This document shows positions 11,260 through 46,239 of a DNA stretch of 64,000 nucleotides, in pieces; position 1 is the stretch's first letter; the number at the start of each line of letters is the position of its first letter. Made by a program: the position numbers and the translations under genes. The stretch is from Sycon ciliatum (lineage: Eukaryota > Porifera > Calcarea > Leucosolenida > Sycettidae), in assembly GCF_964019385.1 (NCBI RefSeq), contig NC_088651.1, positions 2,508,101 to 2,572,100 of the forward strand, written 5' to 3'. The notes under the pieces were generated by a model, which worked only from the letters and a program-made list of their open reading frames with translations, searched no databases and was not told the origin of the DNA.

Positions 11260-11415
11260 CAGGCGCGTGCGTTGGTGCCCTTTAAGGGGGGGGGGGTTCC
11301 GGGGTGTCCCGATCCCCCGGGGAAATTTTTCAAAAAAATGAAGCAAAATCCTGCATTTTGAGCGAAAAAAGGGGGGGGTTCCGGGCACCCAGAAACCCAT
11401 ACGGGGCACGCGCCT
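11259..11415. mobile_element. Small element with CAGGCGCGTGC ends and poly-G runs
   Basis: Terminal caggcgcgtgc / gcacgcgcctg and internal symmetric 'ggggggttccggg' blocks around an A/T-rich centre. Its superfamily is not recognised. Confidence 0.6.
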
Positions 11416-11993
11416 GAGTACATACACCCACTGTTGAAGCTTGATTTCACATTGGTTAACATTCGCCTTACGCTCTTCTCGCGAAAAGAGCGAACTTTAA
11501 TCTGTCGCGAATATTAGGCAGTTTACAGTTCTACCAAGAGTATATGTATGACAAACAAAACGGTTTATGCACTCTTGGCACTACCGGTACTATCATCAGA
11601 AAAAACCCCAAGCAAGAGGTTGTGCTTGAACTGTACTGTACAACATATAGGCAATAGTGAAGGCGAACAGTGCTGTTTCTACTATGCGCACAATGCCAGA
11701 ACGCACAGCTCACCAAACTCGGGTACACTCGGACTGGCGCACATTTGCATCGCACACTCCATAACCGCAGTGCTATAGTAAACGTGATGTGTGAGAGGTG
11801 CGGCTTAGAAGGCGTTTGTCGCAACCTGAATTGTCACCGGCATGGCATTTGTAACCACACTCCCGGACGCACACACCCATGCGTGTACCACATACGAGAA
11901 GCGCCGATACGGCAAGTATGAAACGTCATGAATGGCGTACAACGTACAACCAATACGCGTGCCCTGTGGCTAAGCTCTGCCATGGCACACACA

Positions 11994-11998
11994 CGCGC

Positions 11999-12090
<92 letters not shown>
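11994..12090. repeat. (CA)n microsatellite, intergenic
   Basis: A long pure CA tract between THOC3 and the 3' end of the SCPx-type gene. Confidence 0.95.
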
Positions 12091-12866
12091 CGCCAGGCGA
12101 GAGAGCGGAAACGAGGAAGCATGATTGCACAAAAGAAGTATTCCAGTGAAAATCTAAATCTGTTGAACCGATAATCCTAGCAAAGAAAACGCCAGACAGC
12201 ACGCATACTGTGTGCCCCAAACAACTGCTGTACAACGAACACACATTAGGCCAATGGTCGCTGTACGTACAGCGAACTACAGGTAAGAATGTTGCAAAAA
12301 CTGGTTAAGCATGCAGCGGGCTGTGATGAGTGCCAGGAGATCGGCAGCCCTACACCGAACAGCTCTACACCGAACATGTACATAAACACTGCAAAAGTGC
12401 CAGTGATGACGAAACTAGAACGTTCTACAGCACGCACGCTAACACACATATACACAGACGGGGGCGCGTGCGCACACCCACACACACCCACGTAGACACG
12501 CGCGCACGCACAAGAACACACTGGGTTGGGGGACTGCAGCGCAGAAAAGGCATGTGATCCAGTTGTCAAAGTGGTTCGGCCACGAGCAGTAACGCAGTGA
12601 CTCGTTGTCATGCAACGCCATGTTGTCATGGTGACAATACTGGCGGCAGAGCAGGCCAATGCCCACTCCAGTGGACTGCCACGTGAAGTCCACCTGGCTG
12701 CTACGGCGGGCGGGATCGTGGGGAGAGAGTGAGAAAACTACCCCGTTAAAAAATCACACTGAACTATGCCTCGCCTCGCTCGTGCGGACTAAATCTCCAT
12801 GTGCCTGTGATGGGCTAGGTTGAGAATTGTTCAGAAACGACGATAGAGTGATGGCAACGAGCGGGT
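12091..12866. other. 3' flank of the SCPx-type gene
   Basis: No host ORF is supported. It contains a short GCAC/CACA-rich tract at about 12,440-12,520. It may hold the 3' UTR; I did not find an SCP2 domain exon here on the minus strand. Confidence 0.55.
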
Positions 12867-28722
<15,856 letters not shown>

Positions 28723-29090
28723 GGCCTGAGGCAGGCTAGCACTCCTGGAAGCAAGCATGCTTGCAGGTTTTTCGCCTCCTCACCGAGGCGTTTGTCTCTA
28801 CAACTAACAAGCCACACACTTGGCCTACTCGGGAGCGTTCCGGCGTGTCTCCAACAACGTCGTCAAACAAACAATCTTGTCACTTTTTCCAGTGCCTGAA
28901 GAACCCGAATCACGTTCATCAGGATCAAACGCAACCTCTTCAAAGTTTCCACCAGGTTGCGCAACGGTTTTCATACATCATCTCACTGAAACCAGCACGC
29001 GGCCGAGGGTCTTCTTTGGGAACAGCCAGGAATCCACGGAAAATCTGCTCAAAGAATGAGATTCGTACCGAATTTTGAAACTCAGAGGAA
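28723..29090. other. Upstream region of the thiolase gene, open on both strands
   Basis: A plus-strand frame (28,820-29,059; SNNVVKQTILSLFP..., ending STENLLKE) and a minus-strand frame (28,940-29,131; IFRGFLAVPKEDPRPRAGF) overlap. Either could be part of a divergent or upstream gene. I recognise neither. Confidence 0.3.
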
Positions 29091-30379
29091 CTGCAGGGAC
29101 AGTCCCGATTTGCTTCGCTCTGTGACGTCATTCGACTCAGCTCAGCGCAGCGCTAGCACAGTAGCAGCAGTGCAGTAGCAGTAGCACAAGCCAAAAACCA
29201 GAAGTAGATAAAAAAAATTAAATGTACGAGTACATGTACATGTACATTGTATTTACTCCATGCAATGATCCAATAGACATCATACGAGTGAAGCTGTTCC
29301 CTTTTCATTCCCTCAAATAATTGATGGAAAGTGCTGGCAAGGCCTGCATTTACAGCCATTTCACCAGGCGTGTGTGTGTGTCACTGTTTAGAGGGTTTAT
29401 CCCCCCCCCCCGGGCCCCCCAGAGCTTTCCCAGGCCTGCAAAGACGGTAAACAGAAAGGAAACTATGCTTTCAAAGCCCCCCCCCTCCCCCCGGTTTTCT
29501 TCTTCTTCGGGTACTAGAAGATGAATTTCACACTACCAAACCAGGTTTTAATAATTATTACATAGATTTCAAATCCTGACCAGGGAATGGGAGAGCACAG
29601 TAGTGCCAAATACATTCAAATATATATTTGACGACTCCTATCCCTGATTGTGACTGTCACGTCAACGTTGTTTCTGAGAGATAAATTCAAATTTAATATC
29701 GGTTCAGGAAAGCTCAGTGAGATTTCAATACTAGTAGTATGCAAAACAAAACTAATTCTTGACTCATCACAAGGTACTAGGTGCTTGACGATTAGCTGCC
29801 ATGTACGGGAAAGGATGATTTGGGATTAGGCTATTACGACTCCCCGCATGATGTGTGAGCGCAATTAAGAGTTAGGCCCTCTTCAGACTAGGTACAAAAC
29901 AGCCTATAAGTCACATTTACATAGAAGTTTCCAGGACAACAACAAGAATCTGGCGGGAAGCCTAAAAAGCTGCCCAATCCTTTCAGGCAGGGTGCCAACC
30001 CTTGTACATAGTATTGAAATCTCAGCATCACCCAGCATGATTTAGCTTACAAGCTTACAGCATGTGCATAACCAAAGCCAAGAGTACTCTCACAAAACTG
30101 CACTATTCTCAGGGTGCGAAGACTCCATTCAAGGCAATTCATTTGTGTGTCAAATACCAACACTACATTGAAATTCGTGTCTGAACTGCATTAGAAATAG
30201 AAAACCGAATCAACCAAAATGTTGACCCTGGGCCATGTCTAAGAGATGTAACGTACTGGAAGAAATTAGAACTATCATGTAGCTTGATGATGAGTACAAA
30301 CTATAATACCAGCACAGGCCAGCCTAACACACTCACGGGGAAAGAAAGTAGACGCCAGCCAAACACATTCGGCAAAGGC

Positions 30380-30380
<1 letters not shown>
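29091..30380. other. Intergenic sequence between the thiolase gene and DDX47
   Basis: Poly-C runs at 29,401-29,420 and 29,477-29,495, otherwise unique-looking sequence. No ORF, TIR pair or RNA gene was found. Confidence 0.55.

Positions 30381-30381
<1 letters not shown>

Positions 30382-30432
<51 letters not shown>
30382..30432. repeat. (GA)n microsatellite in the DDX47 3' UTR position
   Basis: Starts 21 bp after the DDX47 stop codon in transcript sense, as (UC)n. Confidence 0.95.
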
Positions 30433-30435
<3 letters not shown>

Positions 30436-30452
30436 CGGTGGACGGTCTAGCC

Positions 30453-38320
<7,868 letters not shown>

Positions 38321-38363
38321 CTGTGAAGAACCAGCATACACACACACAACAGAGCAATACAGT

Positions 38364-38467
38364 CTAACCTGTAACTAAAGACCACTGTGACTAGCGACCA
38401 GCCTGGTACTACAGTAAAACCTGTAACTAAAGACCACCGTGACTAGCGACCAGCCTGGTACTACAGA
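38364..38467. repeat. Tandem duplication of ~52 bp
   Basis: Two copies of a unit starting 'cctgtaactaaagaccac' and ending 'cctggtactacag', upstream of the first DDX47 exon seen and before the gap. Confidence 0.9.
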
Positions 38468-38536
38468 CCACTTTGCCAGGCATGGACGGTCTCACATTCA
38501 TATAACGGCTGTGCACTGCAAACCTCTAAGGACCAC

Positions 38537-38736
38537 NNNNNNNNNNNNNNNNNNNNNNNNNNNNNNNNNNNNNNNNNNNNNNNNNNNNNNNNNNNNNNNN
38601 NNNNNNNNNNNNNNNNNNNNNNNNNNNNNNNNNNNNNNNNNNNNNNNNNNNNNNNNNNNNNNNNNNNNNNNNNNNNNNNNNNNNNNNNNNNNNNNNNNNN
38701 NNNNNNNNNNNNNNNNNNNNNNNNNNNNNNNNNNNN
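38537..38736. other. Assembly gap of 200 N
   Basis: There are exactly 200 Ns, a round number typical of a scaffold gap of unknown true size. The missing 5' exons of DDX47 should lie here or beyond. Repeat content changes sharply across it. Confidence 0.98.
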
Positions 38737-38775
38737 ACATTCCGCTTGTTTTTTACGCCAGTCTGAACGCGCCCT

Positions 38776-38952
38776 AAGGCAGCTCACAACACGTGCCACA
38801 CATACTGATGGCACTTGGGTCTTTTTCCCTCCCCCAGGGGACCAACCGCGGTCAGTTTCTGGAAACTACCAGAGGTGAAAGAAATTGATTAAATTTGGAA
38901 AGGATTGTGAGAACTTCAAATTCAATGTGAGGCACGTGTTGTGAGCTGCCTT
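38776..38952. mobile_element. MITE with 22-bp perfect TIRs
   Basis: Arms 38,776-38,797 and 38,931-38,952 (aaggcagctcacaacacgtg...) are exact inverse copies. Confidence 0.88.
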
Positions 38953-38993
38953 TGGAATGAAAAACTTGTCAACGCCTTCTAGGTTCAGCCTGG

Positions 38994-39067
38994 TCCCATA
39001 GCTCAGTGGTTAGAGCATTGCTCGTCACAAGCAGGGTCCCAGGTTCGAGTCCTGGTGGGTCTGGCGT
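38994..39067 (+). tRNA. tRNA-like gene, Thr-type body with anomalous anticodon loop
   Basis: The cloverleaf is good: D arm GCTC..GAGC with A box tagctcagtgg, anticodon stem TTGCT/AGCAG, T arm CCAGG-TTCGAGT-CCTGG, and acceptor GGTCCCA/TGGGTCT with one T-T mismatch. A T8 run follows (Pol III terminator). The body resembles tRNA-Thr. The loop is CGTCACA: position 33 is G instead of U and the formal anticodon is TCA. More likely a tRNA pseudogene or SINE head than a working decoder. Confidence 0.55.
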
Positions 39068-39109
39068 TTTTTTTCCCTTTTCAGGCATTTCACTTCCCCG
39101 ACTGAACCT

Positions 39110-39260
39110 TTGAATATTAATAATAATAATAATAATGCTAACGAGAGAGCTTGGAAGCTCAGGGCCCTGCGCTATGCTTTGTTGCCTAGCTCATCGCGCA
39201 TGTTGTTAGAACTGATGGAAATGCTTTTTCCTTTGATTAGCTACATCATTGTATTGCAAA
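39110..39260. repeat. Interspersed repeat following the tRNA-like gene
   Basis: An AAT run, then 'acgagagagcttggaagctc', 'agggccctgcgctatgcttt'. The latter module recurs reversed at 52,855-52,903 and 60,061-60,105, each near a B-box-bearing sequence. Confidence 0.7.
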
Positions 39261-39284
39261 AACGTTTCAATGAGATACTGAAGT

Positions 39285-39425
39285 ACAAGTAACGTCTTCT
39301 GCATAGCTATGGGACCGGCGCTGACTCTGCCGATCACGGGCGTTCTGGAGTCGACGGGATGTCTGTCCTGACGTTTTCTGGGACCGGCGCTGACTCTGCC
39401 GATCACGGGCGTTCTTCTTCTTCTT
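39285..39425. repeat. Minisatellite unit pair, ~68 bp, reverse orientation
   Basis: Two units of 'gggaccggcgctgactctgc...gatcacgggcgttct'. The same unit in opposite orientation is at 51,905-52,110. Confidence 0.85.
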
Positions 39426-39574
39426 CTTATTATTATTATACTGACGGCAACTAACATCCATTCTGATCGCATTTACTCGTCTCCCTACTTCGTATTTCTT
39501 TCCAGAAAATCTCCCCATACAGCAGGGAGTCGTTTACATAATATGACTCCCTGCTATACATCTACATGACTGTA

Positions 39575-39824
39575 TATAGACCTTATTCGATAACGTGACT
39601 TTTGGACTCGCCTCCAGGGATTTGTCATAAGCTAGGGCACGCGTACGAGAAACGAGTGGCAAGAAAGGCCCAGTTTGTACGAAAGAGTAGTAAAATACCG
39701 GTATTTATCTACTCCTATGTTCGCACACAGAGTCCACTGTGCACTGAGCGCAGATCTCTTGCCACTCCCTGGATCCCGGGACCCCGGTTCACGTGATTGT
39801 GACGTTTATCGAATAAGGTCTATA
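39575..39824. mobile_element. MITE with TATAGACCTTATTCGATAA ends
   Basis: About 20-bp TIRs at 39,575 and 39,805-39,824, 250 bp in all. It encloses a palindrome around 'aaaataccggtattt'. Confidence 0.82.
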
Positions 39825-40235
39825 CGTTATAATTATTACGCTATCGGCCTACATGCGATTCCCGGGCTGGTCGACAGGCGGCCCAGCCAGCCTGCTAGTG
39901 GGATCTCGGCCTCGCACACAAATCCACACTAAATGTAATGGTACTGCACTGAATGCATTCCCCCCATACACTTGGCATATATACTCATTCTCTTGATGGT
40001 ACCGTACTCTTGATGGTACGGGACAGGTACGGGATAGCGCCAGGCATGTCGATGGCACAAACAAACAAAAATATTGTGGCCAGCTGTCTTTGCTGGTACG
40101 GTACAGTACGGGACAGATACGGGATAGCGCCAGGCGTGACACAAACAAACAAACACACAAACAAACACCAAATTAAAGCTGTGTGGACCCTGGCTAGCGC
40201 CAGACGTTACTGAAGTAACGTCTTCTGCATAGCTA

Positions 40236-40696
40236 CGGGAATAAAGGGCAACTGACTATCACCAACAGCACACCAACCAGGGACTCTCGCTAAGTCGTAA
40301 GGCCAGCGAGGCTCTATTACTTTTCGTGGGAATCCGAAGAGGCTGGTAGAACAGACTAGGCTGACATTTCCATCACTGATGGTGATTTTTTCCAGTTTGC
40401 CAACAAAATACAGCACTGAGCTAATGAGTAGACTTTCCAAATACTCAAATAGATAGTTCCACGACAGGAACATTGCGTTTGATGACTTGCTACAATGTAT
40501 CCTCTGCGTATGGGAAGAGTTCAACCTACGCAGAATGGTGGGTTCGAATCCCACTCATCGCATGACGTTTCAATAAGAGATTTTTTTGGAAGGAATTGGT
40601 CTTCCTAGCAAAAAAGGTTATTATTATGAATACAGTACAGTATCACCTTTAGCTCGCGTGTTTTTGTCTTTTGTGTCCATATCCCATACTCCGCAC
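40236..40696. repeat. Composite tRNA-derived repeat, unit 1
   Basis: Order in the unit: 'caccaacagcacaccaacca', 'cgctaagtcgtaaggccagc', 'agaggctggtag', 'tgatggtgattttttccagt', the tRNA-like module (40,474-40,564, B box at 40,541), then 'gagatttttttgga' and a tail ending 'ccatactccgcacttaa'. This is the best copy against which the others are read. It continues after the piggyBac-like insertion at 41,697. Confidence 0.85.
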
Positions 40697-40700
40697 TTAA

Positions 40701-41692
40701 CCCTTTATGGGTCTCACATAAGCGTAAGGGTCGTATGTGACCCTTACAGCAAAATCGTATTTTCGGTGAGTTTTGTTGCTAGGAGACAACTAAAATGGTG
40801 CTCCACGTGTAGCTGAGGTCCAAGGCTTTCCAACGGTGTAAAAAACAACCATACTTACCATACAAATTTTTGCAGTATTGATCCACTGAAGTCTGGTGAA
40901 ATTGGAAAAGACGAACATCCGCCATGCGCGCATTTCGAGAATGGGAGTGCATCTCTTGAAGCCGTGTCAGAAAAGCTTTCTGAGGACACTGACGGCACCA
41001 GTCTAGGCTGGATGTCCCTGGAGGATTTCCAGTGTAATGTCGTGAGAAAGAGAGCTCCGTTGAGTCCTCCAAGCTCAAATAAATCGTCCCCGAATGAAGA
41101 AATCAAATTTACCAACCAGTGAGGAAGCACAGCAACAGCAACTCTTACAAGGACTTGTCAGGTGCGATCAGCTGATTCGCCTGGCCGTGAGAATCACGGC
41201 ATGCGTGACATCGCGCCTGAGTACGAGTCTCGTACTCATCTGAGCGAGCGAATCTGACGCGAGCGGCGCTGAGCTGAACGAACCAAAATTGTGATATTGT
41301 GGAACTGTTGCTGCTGGTGCCTCGCCGATGGCGACGTGTTGGAGTTCCAGGACGGAATTAGGAGCATATATTCTTCACCAAGACGTAGCGCTTACCTGAT
41401 TGTTTATCATAGGACTTCAGCTCCATCACGAACTTGGTATGCACTTCGTGCTGTGATTTTTGTGCTTTTTGTTCGCAATTGTATTTTCTCTCAACTTGAA
41501 GGGCTACCACGGGTCATACCCTTGCCTGGACATAGTCATATTTGTGTTTTCTGGACTCGTCTAGGCATACAGAATTTGAAAATATATAGTTTACCCATAC
41601 CTACAACGCACAGAACTTGAGTTATGGCTGGTTGTTTGTGCGCGTGTTTGCGTGACCACCCCTCACATACATTGAGTAAGACCCACAAAGGG
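40701..41692. mobile_element. piggyBac-like element inserted in composite repeat
   Basis: The ends ccctttatgggtctcacata and (reverse complement) ccctttgtgggtcttactca are flanked by TTAA (40,697-40,700; 41,693-41,696). Inside, after a TTTTTGCAG acceptor-like site, the plus strand reads SIDPLKSGEIGKDEHPPCAH...LSPPSSNKSSPNEEIKF to a stop near 41,122. This acidic, serine-rich text would fit a transposase N-terminus, but no catalytic region is present, so I call it a deleted derivative. Confidence 0.75.
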
Positions 41693-42079
41693 TTAATGTC
41701 GTTTTGATCCTTGTAGTTGACTGCAATCGATCTTCTACAGTGTAGGCTAGAGGTGAAACGAGTATATCGAATACTCGAGCGCTGGCTTGAAAATTTGAAA
41801 CGAGGGAATACTCGTTTCGCGGATTACTTTGAAGTATTCTATGTACAGTGTACTGTGTGCATGTACATCAAGCATTTCTGTTACACTGACCGGTACTGAT
41901 GGCCCAAGCAAGCGCCAAATTATTGCTTTTCCCTACTTACCAGCTAAAGACAGCAGTTCAGACTATTCCCTCCACTAGGCTGCATGCAAGACTACATGGG
42001 TATCGGGTGTACTACTTCAAGTATGTCCGGTTTTGCGAGAGTGTGTGCATTGCCCTATTGTCGAACCCATATTTCTGTC

Positions 42080-42740
42080 AGGTTTGAGCCCTATTGTCGA
42101 ACTCGATAACTGTTATGCTAGAGTTAGGCAATTGTACATCAATAAATGAGCCAATAATGACTATGCAGTAAACGACGGAAAGGTGTGAGCAGGAAACGTT
42201 TGAAGGACCATTGATTATCACCGTCAGCACCTCAACCAGGGACCCTCGCTTAGTCGTAAGGCCAGCGATGCCCTACTAGTACTACTAAGCTATGGTGTGG
42301 TCGCCGTCCAAGCAGTGACCGTGCAAAATTTTCTTCCCACATCGAAGCCACGCTTCGTGGGAATTCGAAGAGGCTGGAAGGACGCAGACTGGGCTGACAT
42401 TTTCATCAGTGATGGTGATTTTTCAATTTTGCAAATACATATTGCAGCACGGGGCTAACGAATAGACATTCCAAATACTCAAATAGATATTTCCACGACA
42501 GGAACATTGCGTTTGATGACTTGCTACGATCTATCATATGCGTATGAGAGGAGTTCAACCTACGCAGAATGGTGGCTTTGAATCCCACTCATCGCATGAA
42601 GGTTATAGAAGAGATTTTTTTGGAGTGAATAGTTCTTCCAAGCAAAAAAAGGTTATTATTATGAATACAGTACAGTATCACCTCTAGCTCCTGTGTTTTT
42701 GTCTTTTGTGTCCATATCCCATACTCCGCACTTAAGGTAG
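42080..42740. repeat. Composite tRNA-derived repeat, unit 2
   Basis: Contains the reverse D-arm-like module ('tactactaagctatgg', about 42,278-42,295) and the forward tRNA-like module (42,507-42,598), whose B box is damaged (ggctttgaatccc). Confidence 0.85.
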
Positions 42741-43504
42741 CAGCCTGGTCCTAAATTATGGCATTCAATTGACCGAAGGACTAAAGGGACCCTCACTTAA
42801 TTTTTACCGACTTTCCCGAAAAAAAAAACACATTTCTACACGCTTGTGTGCTGGATGTCTGCGCGAGTGCGCGTGCACGACAAGACGTGTGACCTGGCTG
42901 ACAAAAGTGAGAGCCAGGGAGTCGCCAAGTAGCGGCATTGGACTACTGCCGGCCTGGCGAGAGCATGCATGTCCAGCTGGCGGGAAAGGGAACCTGCAAT
43001 TATTTTGATTGTTGTAGATCGATGGTTGAATGGTGGATCTAAACGATGTTTGTTTATTATTATTATTATTATTATTAGCAATGAAAAATATCAATTGTGC
43101 ACTCATCACCATGTATAAACAATTAAAATGAAACAATTCCAGAACGTTTTCGTGTGACCATCATCAGTGGAACATCGTCACATAGTAAGAATCACTAAAA
43201 CAATCAGTTATATAGCTAGAGTAATATGAAAAGAAGCGTGAGAATGCAGCACAGCTAGCGGTTATGCATAACGCGTGTAGTGTGAACCTTTGCAGTGTAT
43301 CTGAGAATGGTAGCAGTAGATGAATGTGGCAGCTGTGAGTGCGTGTGAACAAAAACTGGTGAGTGCGTATTATTTAAAAAGTTTGAGTGCTACACCATTT
43401 TCTTTTTGCTTGCATAGAACAGGGTCACGTGTGCGAATATATACAGCTTCCAACACCTGCAACTGCTTAAAGAAACGCGCGCGACAAATAACACTCGTTA
43501 TAAT

Positions 43505-43680
43505 CGTTTACATAGATGAGGAACAGAGTTAGCCCCAGCATGCTCCCCTGGGGTACTCCCGACATTATAGGGTAGGGGGACGAACTCTGGCCATTCACAA
43601 TAGCTTGTAGCTTCCTGAGGGACAAATAATCTGTCAGCCAGGTCAGGGCTCTGCCACGGATGCCGAGTGTCTGCGGCTTC
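43505..43680 (-). pseudogene. LINE RT fragment (family B)
   Basis: A short minus-strand piece matching 62,500-62,680 and 48,770-48,870: the 'ctcccctggggtactcccga' segment encodes the VPQGSILG region, followed by a TDYLSLRKLQ-like stretch. It joins a composite repeat at 43,680. Confidence 0.7.
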
Positions 43681-44080
43681 AGTGATGGTGATTTTTCAAT
43701 TTTGCAAATACATATTGCAGCACGGGGCTAATGGGTAGACATTCCAAATAGTCAAATAGAAATTTCCACGACAGGAACATTGCGTTTGATGACTTGCTTC
43801 AATGTATCATATGCGTATGGGAGGAGTTCAACATACGCAGAATGGTGGGTTCGAATCCCAATCATCGCATGATTTTTCAGTAAGAGATTTTTTGGAATGA
43901 ATTTGTTTTCCTAGCAAAAAAAGTTTATTATTATGAATACAGTACAGTATCACCTCTAGCTCGTGTGTTTTTGTCTTTTGTGTTCATATCCCATATTCCG
44001 CACTTAATGTCGTTTTAATCCTTGTAGTTGATTGCAGTCGATCTTCCACAGTTTATGCCTCTTGCAAAACTCGGTATGAT
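43680..44080. repeat. Composite tRNA-derived repeat, unit 3 (intact tail)
   Basis: tRNA-like module 43,789-43,871. The tail 'ccgcacttaatgtcgtttta' (about 43,999) is the uninterrupted equivalent of the piggyBac target in unit 1. Confidence 0.85.
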
Positions 44081-44339
44081 TTTGCTTTTTTGTGTTCAAT
44101 GTCTTCTTTTTCTTGTCCCTGGTTCAGTATTCGTCTCGTCTATTTCTGTATGCGCCACGGACGCTACCCCGCTACGGATTCTGCACTCGCTATGACATGC
44201 AGTTTCTCACGACCACCAGTCTCGCCGTCTAGCTGATGACGACTCATCATAGGGGCAAAGTGAACTAGGTTTTTGAACCAGTGTGATCACGGATAAAAAC
44301 CAGGCAGAACCAAAATGTAATGTAACGAGTTTTGACCCA

Positions 44340-44825
44340 TATTTCTGTCAGGTTTGAGCCCTATTGTCGAACTCGATAACTGTTATGCTAGAGTTAGGCA
44401 ATTGTACATCAATAAATGAGCCAATAATGACTATGCAGTAAACGACGGAATGATGTTAACAGGAAACGTTTGAAAGACCATTGACCATCACCATCAGCAC
44501 CCCAGCCAGGGACCTTCACTTAGTCGTAAGGCCAGCGAGGCTCTACTACTAAGCTTTGGTGTAGTCGTCGTCCAAGCAGTGACAGTTCAACAATTTCTTC
44601 CGACATCGAACTCACGCTTCGTAGAATCCGAACAGGCTGGTAGGACGCAGACTAGGCTGACATTTTCATCAGTGATGGTGATTTTTCAATTTTTGCAAAA
44701 ACACATTGCAGCACAGGGCTAACGGGTAGACATTCCAAATAGTCAAAATAATAGAAATTTCCACGACAGGAACATTGCGTTTGATGACTTGCTTCAATGT
44801 ATCCTATGCGTATGGGAAGAGCTTT
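44340..44825. repeat. Composite tRNA-derived repeat, unit 4, truncated
   Basis: Shows the reverse D-arm-like 'gctctactactaagct' (about 44,540) and the 5' half of the forward module (44,772-44,822). It breaks where 'ggccggttggtacc' sequence begins. Confidence 0.82.
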
Positions 44826-44905
44826 GGCCGGTTGGTACCCAATGGCGAAATTGGTGAAATTAAATCGCCAGCGACGTCAGCGAAAATTAGTCGATTTACA
44901 GTAGT
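44826..44905. mobile_element. Fragment of the 52,460-52,724 element family
   Basis: 'ggccggttggtaccc...aaatcgccagcg...cgatttacagta' matches the reverse of the left half of the element at 52,460. Confidence 0.65.
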
Positions 44906-45601
44906 TTCTCACGACCACCAGTGTCGACGTCTAGCCTAGTCTGCGTCCTACCAGCCTCTTCGGGTTCCCACGAAGCGTTACTTCGATGTCGGAAGAAATT
45001 GTTGAACGGTCGCTGCTTGGACGCCATTAAGTACTATGCCGGTATTGACTATGCAATAGTCAGTTTCCTTCGGGAACGGACACGATAATTTACTTTTTTT
45101 TAATAGACGTTGGAAAAGTAGAAAAAGTGTTGACGGTAAACGTTTGCCGAAACTCTCTCTCTGCTTCCCTATCTCTAGCACAGCCACTCTTCTGAAGTTC
45201 CTTCTATTTTTGGAACAAGCACATTGGGCGTTGCTGTCACAGGGTCCCAAGACTTGCCGAAGACTCTGCACTTTTTCTACTTCATTTCGCTAGGTATTCT
45301 CTTGTTCTGGGCCACTGTGCAATTCGTATCGGATGGAGCTATCTTCTTTCTTTTGAGTTATCTTCTTTCTTTTGAGTTATTTTCTTTCTTTTGAGTTATC
45401 TTCTTTCTTTTGAGTTATTTTCTTTCTTTTGAGTTATCGTCTTTCGTTTTAGTTATTTTCTTTCTTTCTTCTTTCTTCTACATGTATGTCTACCACTTTA
45501 CTTTTGTTGATTTGGCCGTGGTTGCCTATCACCCCTCTCTCATTCAATATTGGCATTGCTTGCCGCGAGATGATGATGCAATAATAATAATAATAATAAT
45601 A

Positions 45602-46191
45602 ATACTTTAAAACGAAGGTAAGTTATGGGTCGCAAATATCCACGCAAACACACATCCAGAGGAGACAACACCCAATGGAGCTAAGAATCGCACTTCGTCA
45701 ATCAAGCAACATCTGTCAGCCCGTACCAATTGTCGTGAGTTGTACAGTGATAATGTTTTCTCAATATTGTCACGTGGTAGATGTGCGTTACATTTGGCTG
45801 TGTTAGAAGCTTTGTATATCCGTAAGTTAGATCCTGAACTTTGCGTACAGAAAGAAAATGTGTTGTCGCTACAATTGTTTGGTGTTACTCCTCGTCGAGG
45901 TGGTAACAATGTAACTTAATTTGCTCACTATGTTGTTGTCACTATTATTATTTTCCTTCGAGTTTTGTGTCGTGCTAAACTTGATAATTTTCCACCTTGT
46001 CACGAGTGTTGTTATCTAATTATCTTTACGCTATATAAGTTTTAGTCTTTCCAGCTTGAGCCATTCCCTGTATAATCCTTGATGAGAAGGGACCGAAAAC
46101 GTTCGGATACTTATGACAAGTGCCTTATTATGACTGGATGTGTGTTTGCGTGGATATTTGCGACCCATAACTTACCTTCGTTTTAAAGTAT
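45602..46191 (+). mobile_element. Penelope-like element 3' end inside 58-bp inverted repeats
   Basis: The perfect 58-bp inverted repeats at 45,602-45,659 and 46,134-46,191 enclose a plus-strand frame reading SSIKQHLSARTNC, then GRCALHLAVLEALYIRKLDP and ELCVQKEN to a stop near 45,920. The K-Q-H-L...H...LEALYI....P.L pattern is that of the C-terminal GIY-YIG endonuclease of Penelope-like retroelements. After it comes 'ccttgatgagaagggaccga', a GATGAGAAGG...GAAAACG tail. The RT itself is absent, and ATA runs flank both sides. Confidence 0.7.
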
Positions 46192-46239
46192 TATCCGCCT
46201 CCGACCTCCTTTAAAAAATAATAATATTAATAATAATAA

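Larger units (their letters stand above)
11044..11528. mobile_element. Composite TIR element with nested insertions
   Basis: The ends ctgtaatccgcccaatattcg and (reverse complement) ctgtaaactgcctaatattcg form TIRs. Inside are the perfect hairpin at 11,175-11,259 and a smaller element at about 11,259-11,415 with caggcgcgtgc ends. Confidence 0.75.

Noticed and set aside
12246-12693. Minus-strand frames downstream of the thiolase stop, tested as an SCP2 domain exon
   Set aside because: No SCP2-domain motif and no phase-compatible acceptor; text such as MTTWRCMTTSHCVTARGR is not family-like.
38439-38814. Frames spanning the N run
   Set aside because: Their length comes entirely from unknown bases.
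38994-39067. Selenocysteine or opal-suppressor tRNA (TCA anticodon)
   Set aside because: tRNA-Sec has a long variable arm and a 9-bp acceptor; here the body is Thr-like with a short variable loop and a non-canonical position 33.
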